Below are positions 38,131-50,568 of a stretch of 64,000 nt of DNA, piece after piece; position 1 is the stretch's first letter, and the number at the start of each line of letters is the position of its first letter. The notes beneath the pieces are model-generated. The model made no database searches, had not been told where the DNA came from, and saw only the letters and a program-made list of their open reading frames with translations. The stretch comes from Piscicola geometra (Eukaryota; Annelida; Clitellata; Hirudinida; Piscicolidae): NCBI GenBank assembly GCA_943735955.1, contig OX030968.1, forward strand, positions 372,501 through 436,500, in the 5' to 3' direction. The translations under genes were made by a program, and so were the position numbers.

Positions 38131-40533
38131 ATGAACTCTTCGAAAAGTCTTTTGAACGCAGGCCTGGTGTTCTTGGCGGTGTTCTGTGCGGCAGAGGCGT
38201 TGACGTGTCACTATTGCAACAACTGTGCCATCGCCACCAACGTCACCAAGGTGTGCAACGCCACTGAGAAGTCTTGCTCAACAACCACTAGCACTTATTT
38301 AGGTACTTTTGCTGTCATTTTGCTGCTACTACAACCACTAAAACCACCACCACTACCATTACCACCACTATCACCACGACCACTACCACTACCACCACAC
38401 CACCACCACGACAGGTTACAGCGTGACTGTGAGGGACTGTTCCGTTTTAGACAAGGCAGACTGCCAAAGCATGGAGGCTTTTGGAGCTAGGGTTAATGTA
38501 TGCACCTGCCTCAGTGAGTTGTTGTTGTTGCAGTTGTAGTTGTTGTTGTTGTTGGGGTTGTTGTTATTGTCGCTTTTAGTTTTTTGTTCCTAATCCGCAT
38601 GACCGAACCATTCCGGTGTCATGCGGAGAAGGTAGGTGAACACCTCCCTCCCCCTTTCTCTCTCTGAGAGCATCATCGCATTGATCGGTGTGGATGAGCT
38701 CCTTTTTCTCTTTCCTGCTGCTTTTGCAGTCCCAGAAGTGGTCTGGGTTTGTCTCCACTTCACCACACAGCTCACAGGTGGCGTCTTCATTCAGGATTTT
38801 TCTTCGGTAGAACGCTGTGGCTGGACAGTGGCCACTGCGTAGCTGGGCCAGAAATGTCTCTGCTCGCCTACCGGTGCCATCTTCCCTTTTCAGTGGGGCA
38901 CTATAGATTGATTTTCGTCTGGGATCCAACAGCTCAGGAAGTTTCATACTTCTTTTGAGGATACTCTTGATTGCCGACCATGTGACAGACTGTGGTTGCT
39001 CGCCTTGGCTTGCGGTGAGTGCGGCTTTGTCTGCCGCCTCGTTACCTTGAACACCAGTGTGACCAGAAATCCACTGTACTGTCAACTCATTGCTTCGGCT
39101 GGCTCTCATGAGATCCTCTATTGTCCTACTGAGCTGCGGATCGTCGAATCTTGCTGCGTTCCGTAGACTTTCGACACTTCCTTTACTGTAGGTGAAGATG
39201 GTCGCTCTGCCTGGCTGGTGCTCAACGATCCACTTTGCTGCTAAGCTGATGGCTCGGAGTTCAGCATCATGGGCTGTACAGAGTACCCCTGCTGCTTCCA
39301 ACCAGACGTCACTAACCATCTCACCCTCCATAACCACCACTGCACTTCCACCATTCTTGTTGTTGTTGCCTACAGACCCATTAGTGTAAATGACCACTCC
39401 CTCTTCCTGCTTACGTAGCATATTTGTATTCTCAACATCAGCCTGGAGCACCTCTTTTGCAGACTTTTTGTTGGCTCCACCTGAGAGTTCACTGCACAGC
39501 TGAAGTGCAAGTGTCTTATCCCATGGTTTCGGTCTGATGCGAGTGAAGGGTTCACGAATGGCCTCATTGCCTGTGATCTGGGCCAATGCACTTCTGGAGT
39601 CCTCTCGCCAGCCTTTGTTCCGCTTGAAGCGATTCGGAACATGCTTGTCAGCTGTCACACGTAGTGGATGGTGTTCATCCAGCCTCAGCGTTCTCTCATA
39701 GGCTGTCAGAGTCAGCATACAACCCTTAATCCTTGCCGGCACAATGTCCGCCTCCCGCCACACTGCTTCATCGGGGCATGTCCTGGTTAGCCCAGCGATG
39801 ATTTTTGCAGCTTTCTTCTGTTCCCTTTCCAGAAGATCAAAGTTGGAAGCACTTATCCATGGCATCCAGCTGGTGGCAGCATACCAGAGTACTGACTCCA
39901 CCGTGGCGTTGTAGACCTTCTTCAATGTCGCAAATTCACATCCCCAGTCCTTACCAGTGAGTACTGCGATCGCCTTAGTTCTTTCACGCATGGATGCTGC
40001 CACTATTTGGACGTGCCTACCAAAATTGAGACCATTGTCGATTGTCACACCGAGAAACCTACAGTGGCTGCTGAAACGCAGTTTTGTTGTTGTTGGGGTT
40101 GTTTTTGTATGGATTCTTGGGGCATCACTGTTATAATAATGATTATTGCCGTCGTCGTATTTGTATTCTCGCTCTTTAAAATATTCGATATATTTAAATA
40201 AAACTTTTTTACTGGGACTTTTTTAATTGCTTAGTCTGAACTGCCCTCTCTTTACTGCTCCAACCACCTCACCAACCACTTCACCAACCACCTCACCAAC
40301 CACCTCACCAACCACCCCACCAACCACCTCACCAACCACCTCCCCAACCACTTCACCAACCATCTCACCAACCACTTCACCAACCACCCCACCAACCACC
40401 CCACCAACCACCTCACCAACCACTTGATACAGCCGACAAGTGCAACAGCCTTCCAGCTAGCAGCGTCTCAACCACCGCTTCTGTCGCTGTTGTGGTCGCT
40501 GCCGTCATGGCTTCATTTTTCATGGGTGGATGA
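38131..40533 (+). CDS. LU-1: Ly6/uPAR three-finger protein, probably GPI-anchored
   Basis: Exons 38131-38302, 38415-38513, 40433-40533; 123 residues, introns both phase 1. Signal peptide MNSSKSLLNAGLVFLAVFCAAEA is followed by TCHYCNNC, then Cys pairs to CTCLTDKCN, giving ten cysteines with the LU end signature Cx(C)xxDxCN (here CTC instead of CC). The C-terminal tail SSVSTTASVAVVVAAVMASF is a hydrophobic GPI-attachment signal, so the mature protein should sit on the outer cell surface; ligand unknown. A TATAAATA lies at 37842. Intron 2 is swollen to 1.9 kb by a minus-strand LINE fragment (38577-40075) absent from LU-2. Exons are intact. Secreted toxin is less likely because of the anchor signal. 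Confidence 0.88.
38577..40075 (-). mobile_element. 5'-truncated LINE fragment, RT thumb and RNase H
   Basis: Non-LTR retrotransposon 3' part in intron 2 of LU-1, antisense. The 490-residue frame (40048-38576, continuing upstream as SHCRFLGV) has the post-RT region, an RNase H domain and a CELCGEV...HFWDC zinc knuckle, as in I/Jockey/Outcast-like clades. In the RNase H two catalytic Asp look replaced (IYTNGS for IYTDGS, FTYSKGS for TDS), while AELRAI and GHTGVQGNEAAD are kept, so it is probably inactive. Flanks share about 20 bp of GTTGTTGTTGGGGTTGTT, the likely target duplication; LU-2 has the empty site. Confidence 0.85.
40255..40430. repeat. CACCAACCACCT minisatellite, LU-1 intron 2
   Basis: 12-bp units before the exon 3 acceptor; shared with LU-2 and LU-3. 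Confidence 0.93.
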
Positions 40534-41101
40534 GGGGTGGATGAAGAGAAGGGGTGGGTGGATGAATGGGTGAGTGGGTGGTTTTGAAATTGTGGTTTTG
40601 GTGTCAGAAGAGAAAAGAAAGATGAAAGGAAATAGATGGATCGGTCGTTTAGTTGGTTGGTGTCTTGAGCATTCATTCGCGTAGCTTCTTTAGTGAACTA
40701 CCAAAACAAATATCGTAGAAAAGCCATTTTAGTACCACGCTAACAAGTTCATTAGCTTATAATTTTATAAAAAAAATTCATTTTCATTAACTCATAATTT
40801 TATAAAAACAATTCATTTTCATTAGCTCATAATTTTATTCTTCATGACAAAAATTCACTTTTACCTTTTCGTAAACTTGTTTAAGACAGCAGCTTTTTCC
40901 TGCATAAACAATTTTTTGAGATCGTTTTTGTCATATATATGTAGTATTACTATATGTATATGGTTTTTGCATTAACTTATAATTTTGAAAAATTTAATGG
41001 TCTTTCAATAGTGTTGCATAAAATTAAAATTCGATTGTCTAGAATATAACTTTAATAAAAAAAATAACAATTATAATTAAATATTTATAATTAGCGAAAA
41101 A

Positions 41102-41830
<729 letters not shown>

Positions 41831-42677
41831 AAAAATTCATTCATGAGCCTCACCAGTTAGTTCAAAAAAATGTTCCAAAAACCAAAAAACTATCAACCAA
41901 ACCGGAAGTGTCCGCCATTTTGGTGCACGCGATGAATGGCGTCATGGAGGCCTCGGAGAGGAAGTGAAAAAGTTTGCAAAATGGCTGAAAAGAAAACACG
42001 TGCATTCATTGGTCAAAGGCCGTACGTTCCTTCCACAACAGGCTGGCGGCTTCAGCATCTGGTGGTGGTGATAATGATGATGGTGGTGGTGGCGGTGATG
42101 GTGATGATGATGATGAGGGTGGTGGTAATGAGGATGGGAGAGGTGATGATAATGAAGGTGGTAGTATTAAGAATGATTTTGAGGATGATGGTGATGATGA
42201 GGATGATGATGATGATTCTTATCACAAAGTTCCATTCCCATACGGGTCGAAAGTATCCCGAATAGGTGAACAGGCAATCCACATGATTTCCACCTCACAA
42301 AATTTTGTTCCAAATAAACACGAGGATTGAAAAGAAATTAAAAATCAAGCGCACAAAAAGTAAAATTATGGACGAATGTGGATTTCATTAAATCCTAATG
42401 ATTCGACCAGACACAAAATCGATTGGAAGGTGCAAGTTGCACCTGGTGAGGCTCACTCAGCAATGGAAACAGCTTGAATCGATCAGAAGATTAGCTATTT
42501 TGAAAACAATCCACACACATACACACACATCCACTTACACAAATGAAGACGCACAGAGACATTAAAACACCCACACACACACACAGACACACTCACACAC
42601 AGTCACACAGACACGCCTGGATAGAAACTCCTTTAACTCAATGAACACATACATACTGATGAAACATCTATAAATCA

Positions 42678-42685
42678 TATAAATA
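42678..42685 (+). promoter_or_regulatory. TATA box of LU-2
   Basis: TATAAATA at the position equivalent to LU-1. Confidence 0.5.
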
Positions 42686-42990
42686 CATACATACTATTAA
42701 ACATATACAGATCATACAACACATACGTTCTCAGGTGACTAGGTGTATTAAAGGAGAGCTACGAAGGCTTATCTTAATCAGATTTTTCTTCTTTCCCAAA
42801 CGTTCCCAAGGTTGGTATCCCCTCGCCAACCATTCTCTCTCCCCCCCCCCCCCTCATTAACCATTCACTTTTCACCCCCCCTCATCAACCATCCACCCCT
42901 CACCCCCTCATTAACCATTCACTTCTCACCCCCCTCATCAACCATCCACCCCTCACAAATCCCTCACTCCACCTTCTTCTCCCCTCCCAG

Positions 42991-44091
42991 ATGAACTCTT
43001 CGAAAAGTCTTTTGAACGCAGGCCTGGTGTTCTTGGCGGTGTTCTGTGCGACAGAGGCGTTAACGTGTCACCATTGCGAGAACTGCCCCATCGCCACCAA
43101 CGTCACCAAGGTGTGCAACGCCACTGAGAAGTCCTGTTCAACAGCCACTGGCACTTATGCAGGTACTTTTGTTGTCGTTTTGCTGTTATTTTGCTGTCGT
43201 TTTGCTGTCGTTTTGTTGTCGTTTTGTTGTCATCTTTCTGCTACTACAATCACTAAAACTACCACCACTACCAACACCACTACCACCACCACTACCATTA
43301 TCACCACCATCACAACCACCACCACGACAGAACCACCACCACTACCACACCACCACCATTCTTACTACCACCACCACACCACCACCACGACAGGCACCAC
43401 CGTGACTGTGAGGGACTGTGCCGCTTTAGACAAGGCAGACTGCCAAAGCATGGAGGCTTTTGGAGTTATGGTTAAAATGTGCACCTGCCTCAGTGAGTTG
43501 TTGCAGTTTTAGTTGAAGTTGTTGTTGTTGTCCTTGTTGTTGTTGTTGTTTTTGTATGGATTCTTGGGGCATCACTGTTATAATAATGATCATTGCCGTC
43601 GTCGTATTTGTATTCTCGCTCTTTAAAATATTCGATATATTTAAATAAAACAATTTTTACTGGGACTTTTTTAATTGCTTAGTCCAAACTGCCCTCTCTC
43701 CACTGCCCCAACCACCTCACCAACCACTTCACCAACCATCTCACCAACCACCCCACCAACGACCTCACCAACCATCTCACCAACCACCTCACCAACCACC
43801 TCACCAACCACTTCACCAACCACCTCACCAACCACCTCACCAACCACCTTACCAACCACCTCACCAACCACCTCACCAACCACCTCACCAACCACCTCAC
43901 CAACCACCCCACCAACCACCTCACCAACCACCTACCCCAACCACCTTACCAACCACCCCACCAACCACCTCACCAACCATCTCACTACAGCCGACAAGTG
44001 CAACAACCTTCCAGCTAGCAGCGTCTCAACCACCGCTTCTGTCACTGTTGTGGTCGCTACAGTCATGACTTCATTTTTCATGTGTGGATGA
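42991..44091 (+). CDS. LU-2: Ly6/uPAR three-finger protein, probably GPI-anchored
   Basis: Exons 42991-43162, 43394-43492, 43991-44091; 123 residues. It is nearly identical to LU-1 (signal peptide differs by AAE to ATE) with TCHHCENC, CTCLTDKCNNLPASS and the hydrophobic tail ending MTSFFMCG. The final Cys is not in the other copies. Ten LU cysteines are kept. TATAAATA at 42678. Flanks from about 37.3 kb and 42.06 kb align over some 3 kb, so LU-1 and LU-2 are a tandem duplication. Intron 2 holds the CACCAACCACCT minisatellite without any LINE. Confidence 0.88.
43705..43985. repeat. CACCAACCACCT minisatellite, LU-2 intron 2
   Basis: About 23 units of 12 bp. Confidence 0.93.
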
Positions 44092-44895
44092 AGGGTGGAT
44101 GAAGAGAAGGGATGGGTGGATGAATGGGTGAGTGGGTGGTTTTGAAATTGTGGTTTTTGTGTCAGGAGAGAAAAGGAAGATGAAAGGAAATAGATGGATC
44201 GGTCGTTTAGTTGGTTGGTGTCTTGAGCATTCATTCGCGTAGCTTCTTTAGTGAACTACCAAAACAAATATCGTAGAAAAACCATTTTAGTACCACGCTA
44301 ACAAGTTCATTAGCTTATAATTTTATTTTTAAAAATCATTTTCATTAACTCATAATTTTATAAAACAATTCATTTTCATTAGCGCATAATTTTATTAAAA
44401 CAATTTATTTTCATTTAGCCTATAATTTAATTCTTCATGACACCAATTCACTTTTACTTTTTCGTAAACTTGTTTAAGCCAGCAGCGTTTTCCTGCATAA
44501 ATAATTTTTTGAGATCGTTTTTGCCATATATATATATGTAGTATTACTATATGTATATGGTTTTTGCATTAACTTATAATTTTGAAAAATTTAATGGTCT
44601 TTCAAAAGTGTTGCATTAAATTAAAATAGGATTGTTTAGAATATAACTTTAATAACAACAATAAAAATTATAACTAAATATTTATAATTAACGAAAAATT
44701 CATGCATGAGCGTCACCAGTTAGTTCAAAAAAATGTTCCAAAAACCAAAAAACTATCAACCAAACCGGAAGTGTCCGCCATTTTGGAGCACGCGATGAAT
44801 GGCGTCATGGAGACCTCGGAGAGGAGGTGAAAAATGGCTGAAAAGAAGACACGTGCATTCATTGGTCAAAGGCCGTACGTTCCTTCCACAACTGG

Positions 44896-45143
44896 GGAAG
44901 CGGGCATGGCTTAAATGGTAGACGTCGGACTTGCAACTTAAAGTTCGAATCCCTGACAAGCAACCGTGAACTATCTTATACCTAGTGTATATGATGCGGT
45001 GTTGCGACGTATGCATTGAGAGATGTTCACGTCGTGTGGAGTGGCGCCTTGGCGCATAAGAACCATGGTCCTCAGAACCATTGTAACATGGTCTGCGTTT
45101 GTCAGACTGTGAATAATACAGAGCATTAAAAAATATATATAAA
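44896..45143 (+). mobile_element. tRNA-derived SINE
   Basis: About 250 bp with a tRNA-like head: A box TGGCTTAAATGG (44907-44918) and B box GTTCGAATCC (44943-44952), a tRNA-unrelated body and an A/T-rich tail. AACTGG flanks both ends (44890, 45144). The LU-1 unit lacks it at the same spot (near 42037). Confidence 0.65.
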
Positions 45144-45401
45144 AACTGGCTGGCAGCTTCAGCATCTGGTGGCTTCAACATCTGGCGGGGTGCACGCCGT
45201 CACAAGGGTTCTTCCGTCGCATTCGGAAAGAAAAGGAAAGTTTCACTGCATGTCAGTAGAATGCTTTTTCTTCTTTTTCTGTATTTTTAAAAATGGCGTC
45301 GAGCTTCAAGCATTTCGAAGGGATCGACGCATGGTGTGACTTGAGGCGTGGCAGAGATACATTCACTAATCCCTTGATTACTAATGCTTACGATTGATCG
45401 T

Positions 45402-45409
45402 TATAAAAG
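45402..45409 (+). promoter_or_regulatory. TATA box of LU-3
   Basis: TATAAAAG about 350 bp before the ATG; surrounding sequence is not shared with the other copies. Confidence 0.4.
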
Positions 45410-46149
45410 CAATGAAGCATGCAGTGCATACCTGTTATACAATTCTGCTCAGACTTCTCAAACACACACACACTGTGATGCAAGCCTACATTGTATAGGC
45501 TAAAGTTCAACTCGTTCATTTTCTCTGCTCACACGTGCACTGCTTAAGCCAGAGCGTAATGGCGGTCATGCGACATCGCTTCAGTTGAGACTTAATTGGC
45601 CACCTCACCTGTCTTCAGCGCACTTTGTAGCTTGACTGCTCCTCAGACTCGTTTGTTCTTCCACCAAGGTTGCCAACTTTAATAAATACTTTCCAATACA
45701 TTTGTGCCATAACCCCGGGAAACTTTCATTAACTTCCCCGTTCTCACCCCCCCCTCCCAGATGAAGTCCTCAAGAACCCTTGTGAGCGCAGGCTTGGTGT
45801 TGCTAGCGATGTTCTGTGCGGCAGACGCGTTGATGTGTCATTTTTGTGGCAACTGCACCGTCGTCATAAACACCACCCAAGCGTGCAGTGCTTCTGACAA
45901 ACGGTGCATGACGACCACTACTAAATCTGGTGGTAGCTTAATTTATGTCATTGTTTTCTTGTCTTTGGTAGCTCTGCTTCTTGAGTGGTTCAAGAATAAT
46001 TTACAAAACAATACATTATTATACAATACAATATAATATAATACAATGTATAAAAAAAATATAAAAAAAAAAATAAATAAATAATATAATAAAAAAAAAT
46101 ACAATATAATACAAAAAAATACAATATAATACAATGAAGAATATTATTA

Positions 46150-46465
46150 CTGTGGCTAGTACCACCACCACTACCACTACTACCACCACCGCCACTACAA
46201 CTACCACCACTACTACCAGCGCCACAACTACCACTACCACCACCACTACTACCACCACCACAACCACTACTTCTTCCACCACTACTACCACCAATACCAC
46301 CACAAACACTACTTCTTCCACCACTACTACCACCACCACTACTACTACCACCACCACAACCACCACCACTACTACTACCACTACTACTACAACCACCACC
46401 ACCACTAATACCACCACATCTACCACTACTACTACAACCACCACCACCACTACTACCACCACCTC
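46150..46465. repeat. (ACC)n/(ACT)n array, LU-3 intron 1
   Basis: Trinucleotides leading to the exon 2 acceptor. Confidence 0.92.
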
Positions 46466-46953
46466 AGGATTTTCAATGACGTCTAGAGGTTGTAGTGGGG
46501 TCGATCAAACGAATTGCGAAGGTGCCATTGGTGAAGTCATGGCGTGCTTCTGCAAATTTGAGTGGTCATGATTGTAGTAATGGTTGTGGTGGTTGTAGTA
46601 GTTGTAGTTGTAGTGGTAGTTGTAGTTGTAGTAGTGGTTGTAGTTATAGTAGTGGTTGTGGTTGTAAAAGTGGTTGTGGTTGTAGTAGTAGTGGTGGTGG
46701 TTGTAGTAGTGGTTGTGGTCTTTGTGTTTGTGGCTACTATGGTTCATTCAGACTTTTGGCTTTCTATAATAGTTCGTCGCGGAAATGTTATTCATGATAT
46801 TCTAATTAAATGATATTTTAGCTTTTATACTTATTTATTTTAAATTTAATTTCTTATTTTTGTTTCTTTAAAAATAAGAATAAATTTTAGCCGCTAGTAT
46901 TTAAAAAGTTTTACTCACACGATTAAGAACTAAGGAAATAAACTTATTATATA

Positions 46954-46984
<31 letters not shown>

Positions 46985-46997
46985 TTATATCTTCAGC

Positions 46998-47290
46998 CCA
47001 CCAACCACCCCACCAACCACCTCACCAACCACCTCACCAACCACCTCACCAACCACCCCACCAATCACCTCACCAACCCCCCCACCAACCACTTCACCAA
47101 CCACCCCACCAACCCCCTCACCATCCACCTCACCAACCACTCCACCAACCACCCCACCAACCACCTCACCAACCACCTCACCAACCACCTCACCAACCAC
47201 CCCACCAACCATCTCACCAACCACCTCACCAACCACCCCACCAACCACCTCACCAACCACCTCACCAACCACCTCACCAACCACTTCACC
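46998..47290. repeat. CACCAACCACCT minisatellite, LU-3 intron 2
   Basis: About 24 units of 12 bp before exon 3. Confidence 0.93.
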
Positions 47291-47395
47291 ACAGCCGACA
47301 AGTGCAACAACCTTCCAGCTAGCAGCGTCTCAACCACCGCTTCTGTCGCTGTTGTGGTCGCTGCAGTCATGGCTTCATTTTTCATGGGTGGATGA

Positions 47396-48350
47396 GGGGT
47401 GGATCAAAAAGTTGAAAGGTTGATGAGATGGGTGGATGAAGGAGAAAGTATATATGAATGAAGGAGTGAGTGAAAGAATATAGACGAAAGGAGAGTTGTG
47501 GTTGAATAGTGGGGGATGGGTTGAGGAGCAGAGGAAAGAAGCAGGCGCATACTGAAGCTCTTTCTAACTACGCTCCTAATTCAATTAAGCTCTTAATTGC
47601 TTAATTGATTGACCTCTTCAAGTCATTTTGCTCCAATTTGTTGAATAATCTCCTGCAACGTCTTCGAGTGTTTGCAACATTTCACGAGTTTGAAAAATTA
47701 TGAATTGAAAGTTTAAATAATTCATCTCGCTGAAACTCACTTGAACAACAAACACATGTCATTTAAGGCGTTCAGTCCTTATTTGAAGAGATGACAATTG
47801 CAGCCCCTTGTAATCTTCTACTAACCGGCATCGAACCCTCAGATCTACTCCGAAGTGAGTATCAAGTTGATTTGGAATAAAAAAACTTTTTATTTTTATT
47901 TTGGGAACTTTAAATTTATTTATGATGTGAAAGTTAAGCCGATCACATGAACAACAGCAGTGGTTGGCAATTAAAAATAAAATAAAATTGCCCAATTAAG
48001 CCGAAAATTAGTGAGACAAAGGGCACTTGGAATTTAAACCAAGTGGATAATTACAAATCCTGACCCAGGTCTGTGCATGCCGGAACTCGATTCAAAATGC
48101 ACTGAAACTTTAATGGTTTGTAATTGCGTGGATCATGCAGAAGAAAACACATGTCAAACAAAGATAGTATGGGGAAAAGTTAATCATAAAAATATGATAA
48201 CATCATGAAAATAATGTGTATTTGGTACGTGTTTAAAATAGAATAAATTATAAATATTTTGTACATGCTGTATTTTATATATGCAAGTATTTTATTTATG
48301 TGTTTGTTACTATGTGTGTTTATCTTGAACATCACATGTTTGCAATGAAA
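47396..48350. other. No gene found
   Basis: AT-rich intergenic sequence; from about 48072 it matches 58163 onward (LU-6 upstream). Confidence 0.6.
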
Positions 48351-48357
48351 CTTGGTG

Positions 48358-48365
48358 TATATAAG
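48358..48365 (+). promoter_or_regulatory. TATA box of LU-4
   Basis: TATATAAG within CTTGGTGTATATAAGGAGTG, kept in LU-6. Confidence 0.55.
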
Positions 48366-48651
48366 GAGTGGTGGGGTGCGGCTGTCACCCTTCGACTAGC
48401 TGTCTTCAAAGACTCTTCCTCGAGGTTGCTTCAACGAGGCCTTTTGTTCGTTTATCCGCTCAAATAATTCGCGAGCGACCTTCGATTGCTCAGCCGTCTC
48501 ACCGAACAGTTCAGACGTTTAAAACACTTTTAGCTCAGTTCCTAGCAGCCTATGCATTCCTACCCCATTCATCCTTCCACCTTTTCTCACAACTTTCCCT
48601 TCCCTCCCCCTACCACCTCCTCTCACCACTCCTTCACAACTCCCCTCCCAG

Positions 48652-49826
48652 ATGAACTCCTCAAGGACCCTTGTGAGGGCAGGCTTGGTGTTGCTGGCGA
48701 TGTTCTGTGCGGCAGACGCGTTGAAGTGCTACCAAAGTATTTCTTGTGATGCGACTGCGACCGTTCAAGAGTGCTCCGCAGAGGACAAGTCTTGCATGAA
48801 AACGAGAGGGAAATTACTCGGTAAGTGGCTTGGTTGGTCTAGGGCTTTGTGAGTGTGCTTTGTTTCTCAAAGCTGTTTTTATTCTTCAGAAAGAGGGGCT
48901 TCTCTTCCACATTTTAAAGAATTCAACTTGGTTTCGAAGTGCATTTTACCGCATTTAATTCGAGTAACTGTTTTTTCATCTAAATTCGCCTTATTCAATA
49001 TGCGGGCATTCGGAATTCGTTCATTCACTGATTGAAAGCGGACGTTTAACGTCATATATAGAAGAAAAAAAAGTAAAAAATTTGTATACTTTAAATTTAT
49101 GTATAAATATATATTTATTAGGAATATCACCCACAATAGTATCTCCACTCCAGATCGATGGCCTCTTCATTTTTATTTGCCAATATTTGAAAGCCTGAAT
49201 TCCGAATGTCCACATATCAAATCATCTTCGTAAACCTCATTCACATCTTCTCAATCAAGTGTTCTTATTCAGCTCCCTTCACCACCACCACTAAACCTCC
49301 ACATCACAACCATAATCTCTACACCACCTCTACACCACCACATCACAACCACCACCACTACACCACAGGAAAAGAAATGTGTTCCAGTGGCTGTGATACA
49401 CAGGATTCAGACAAGTGTGAGTCAGGCAGTGAAGGCGGCGTAGAAGGCACAAGGTGCTTCTGCAAGAGTAAGTAGTTGTCGTTGTTGCTGTCAATCTTGT
49501 TGTCGTTGTTGCTGTCAATCTTGTTGTCGTTGTTGCTGTCAATCTTGTTGTCGTTGTTGCTGTCAATCTTGTTGTCGATGTCGTAACAACATTTTGGGGA
49601 AGTTGCGGGGGTTGCAGCTGTTGCAGTCTTGTGTGTACCTGCTGTGATTGGGTCCAGGCATTCTTTTTGCGCTTCCGCACGCATCAATCTCAGTCATCCA
49701 CTGAACTACCCTGCTTACATGTTCCTCCCCACCACAGCCGACCTCTGTAACAGCATGGTCTCAACCACCGCTTCTGTCGCTGCTGTGGTCGCTGCAGTCA
49801 TGGCTGCTTTTTTCCTGGGTGCATGA
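48652..49826 (+). CDS. LU-4: Ly6/uPAR three-finger protein, probably GPI-anchored
   Basis: Exons 48652-48820, 49369-49467, 49738-49826; 118 residues, phases 1-1. Signal peptide MNSSRTLVRAGLVLLAMFC...DA, then KCYQSISC, ECSAEDKSC, MCSSGC, KCESGSEGG, CFCKTDLCNS and a hydrophobic tail ending AAFFLGA. Ten cysteines, but the first-loop spacing (CxxxxxC) differs from LU-1/2. TATATAAG at 48358 lies about 290 bp upstream of the ATG. Its flanks and introns match LU-6 over more than 2 kb. Confidence 0.87.
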
Positions 49827-50568
49827 GGGTGCATGAATGGTGGAGAGTGCTTTAAATCTATTTCTAATTGTAAACTTCAAAACATTCATGGGGTTTTAAG
49901 GCTCTAGCGCGTTCACACCACTTTAATAAACATTCAGAACTACTTTTAATTAATTGTTTTCTTGGCAATAAAAAACGTTTTCATGACTTTGGAGTTTGCA
50001 GCAGAAGTGAATGGAAGCAGTCAGGAGAGCTTCCCAAGCTGAGCGAAGCAATCTGGCACACTCGTCAAAATTAATGTCAAAAAATGTTTTAAAATGTTTT
50101 TCGGCAATAAAAAACTCAGAAAAACAAAAAACACACGTAAAAATAAATTGCTGAATGCAAAAAAAAGAATTAACTGGGAATAGCCTTGACTACTCAGTAA
50201 ACACGTAAAAGAGCAAAAGCACAAGATTGCCTCACATAACTCCGGGTACATAGGGAACGCGATGGAGACCCTCTTGTTTGTTTGCCTCCTTCCCTCCTCA
50301 ACTGGTCTTCTCGCGCTTGTTATTCGGAACTAAGTGGTTGTTAAGTCGATCTTTTGATTGAAAATGACTTTTTGAAGCTTTTCAGAACTGTTAATAACGT
50401 TATAATGTTAGTTCAAATGAGTCATAACCAATTAAACCCTCAAAGCAACACGACTCCTTAAACTCCGACTGCCTTAACTCCGACGTGGATTCTTTTCGCA
50501 CTTATCGACTCCTTCAGGCACACTCGCCTCCACTTACCCACCCAAAAACACCCACAACTCCCTCCCAG

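Larger units (their letters stand above)
45761..47395 (+). pseudogene. LU-3: Ly6/uPAR-like copy with lost exon 2 donor
   Basis: Exon 1 (45761-45932) and exon 3 (47295-47395) are intact in length and phase; exon 2 starts at 46468 (GFSMTSRGCSG...) and keeps its cysteines to CFCK. The other copies end exon 2 with A/GTAAG or A/GTGAG; here the equivalent is AAATTTGAGTGG with no GT in phase 1. Reading through stops at 46569-46571 after 91 residues, without the DxCN end or the GPI tail. Splicing at the nearby phase 2 GT sites would shift exon 3 out of frame. It may be a decayed gene or encode a short secreted form. TATAAAAG at 45402. Confidence 0.7.

Noticed and set aside
45761..46036. LU-3 exon 1 frame read on as a 91-residue membrane protein
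   Set aside because: The extension passes the conserved donor GGTG/GTAGCT into intron sequence.
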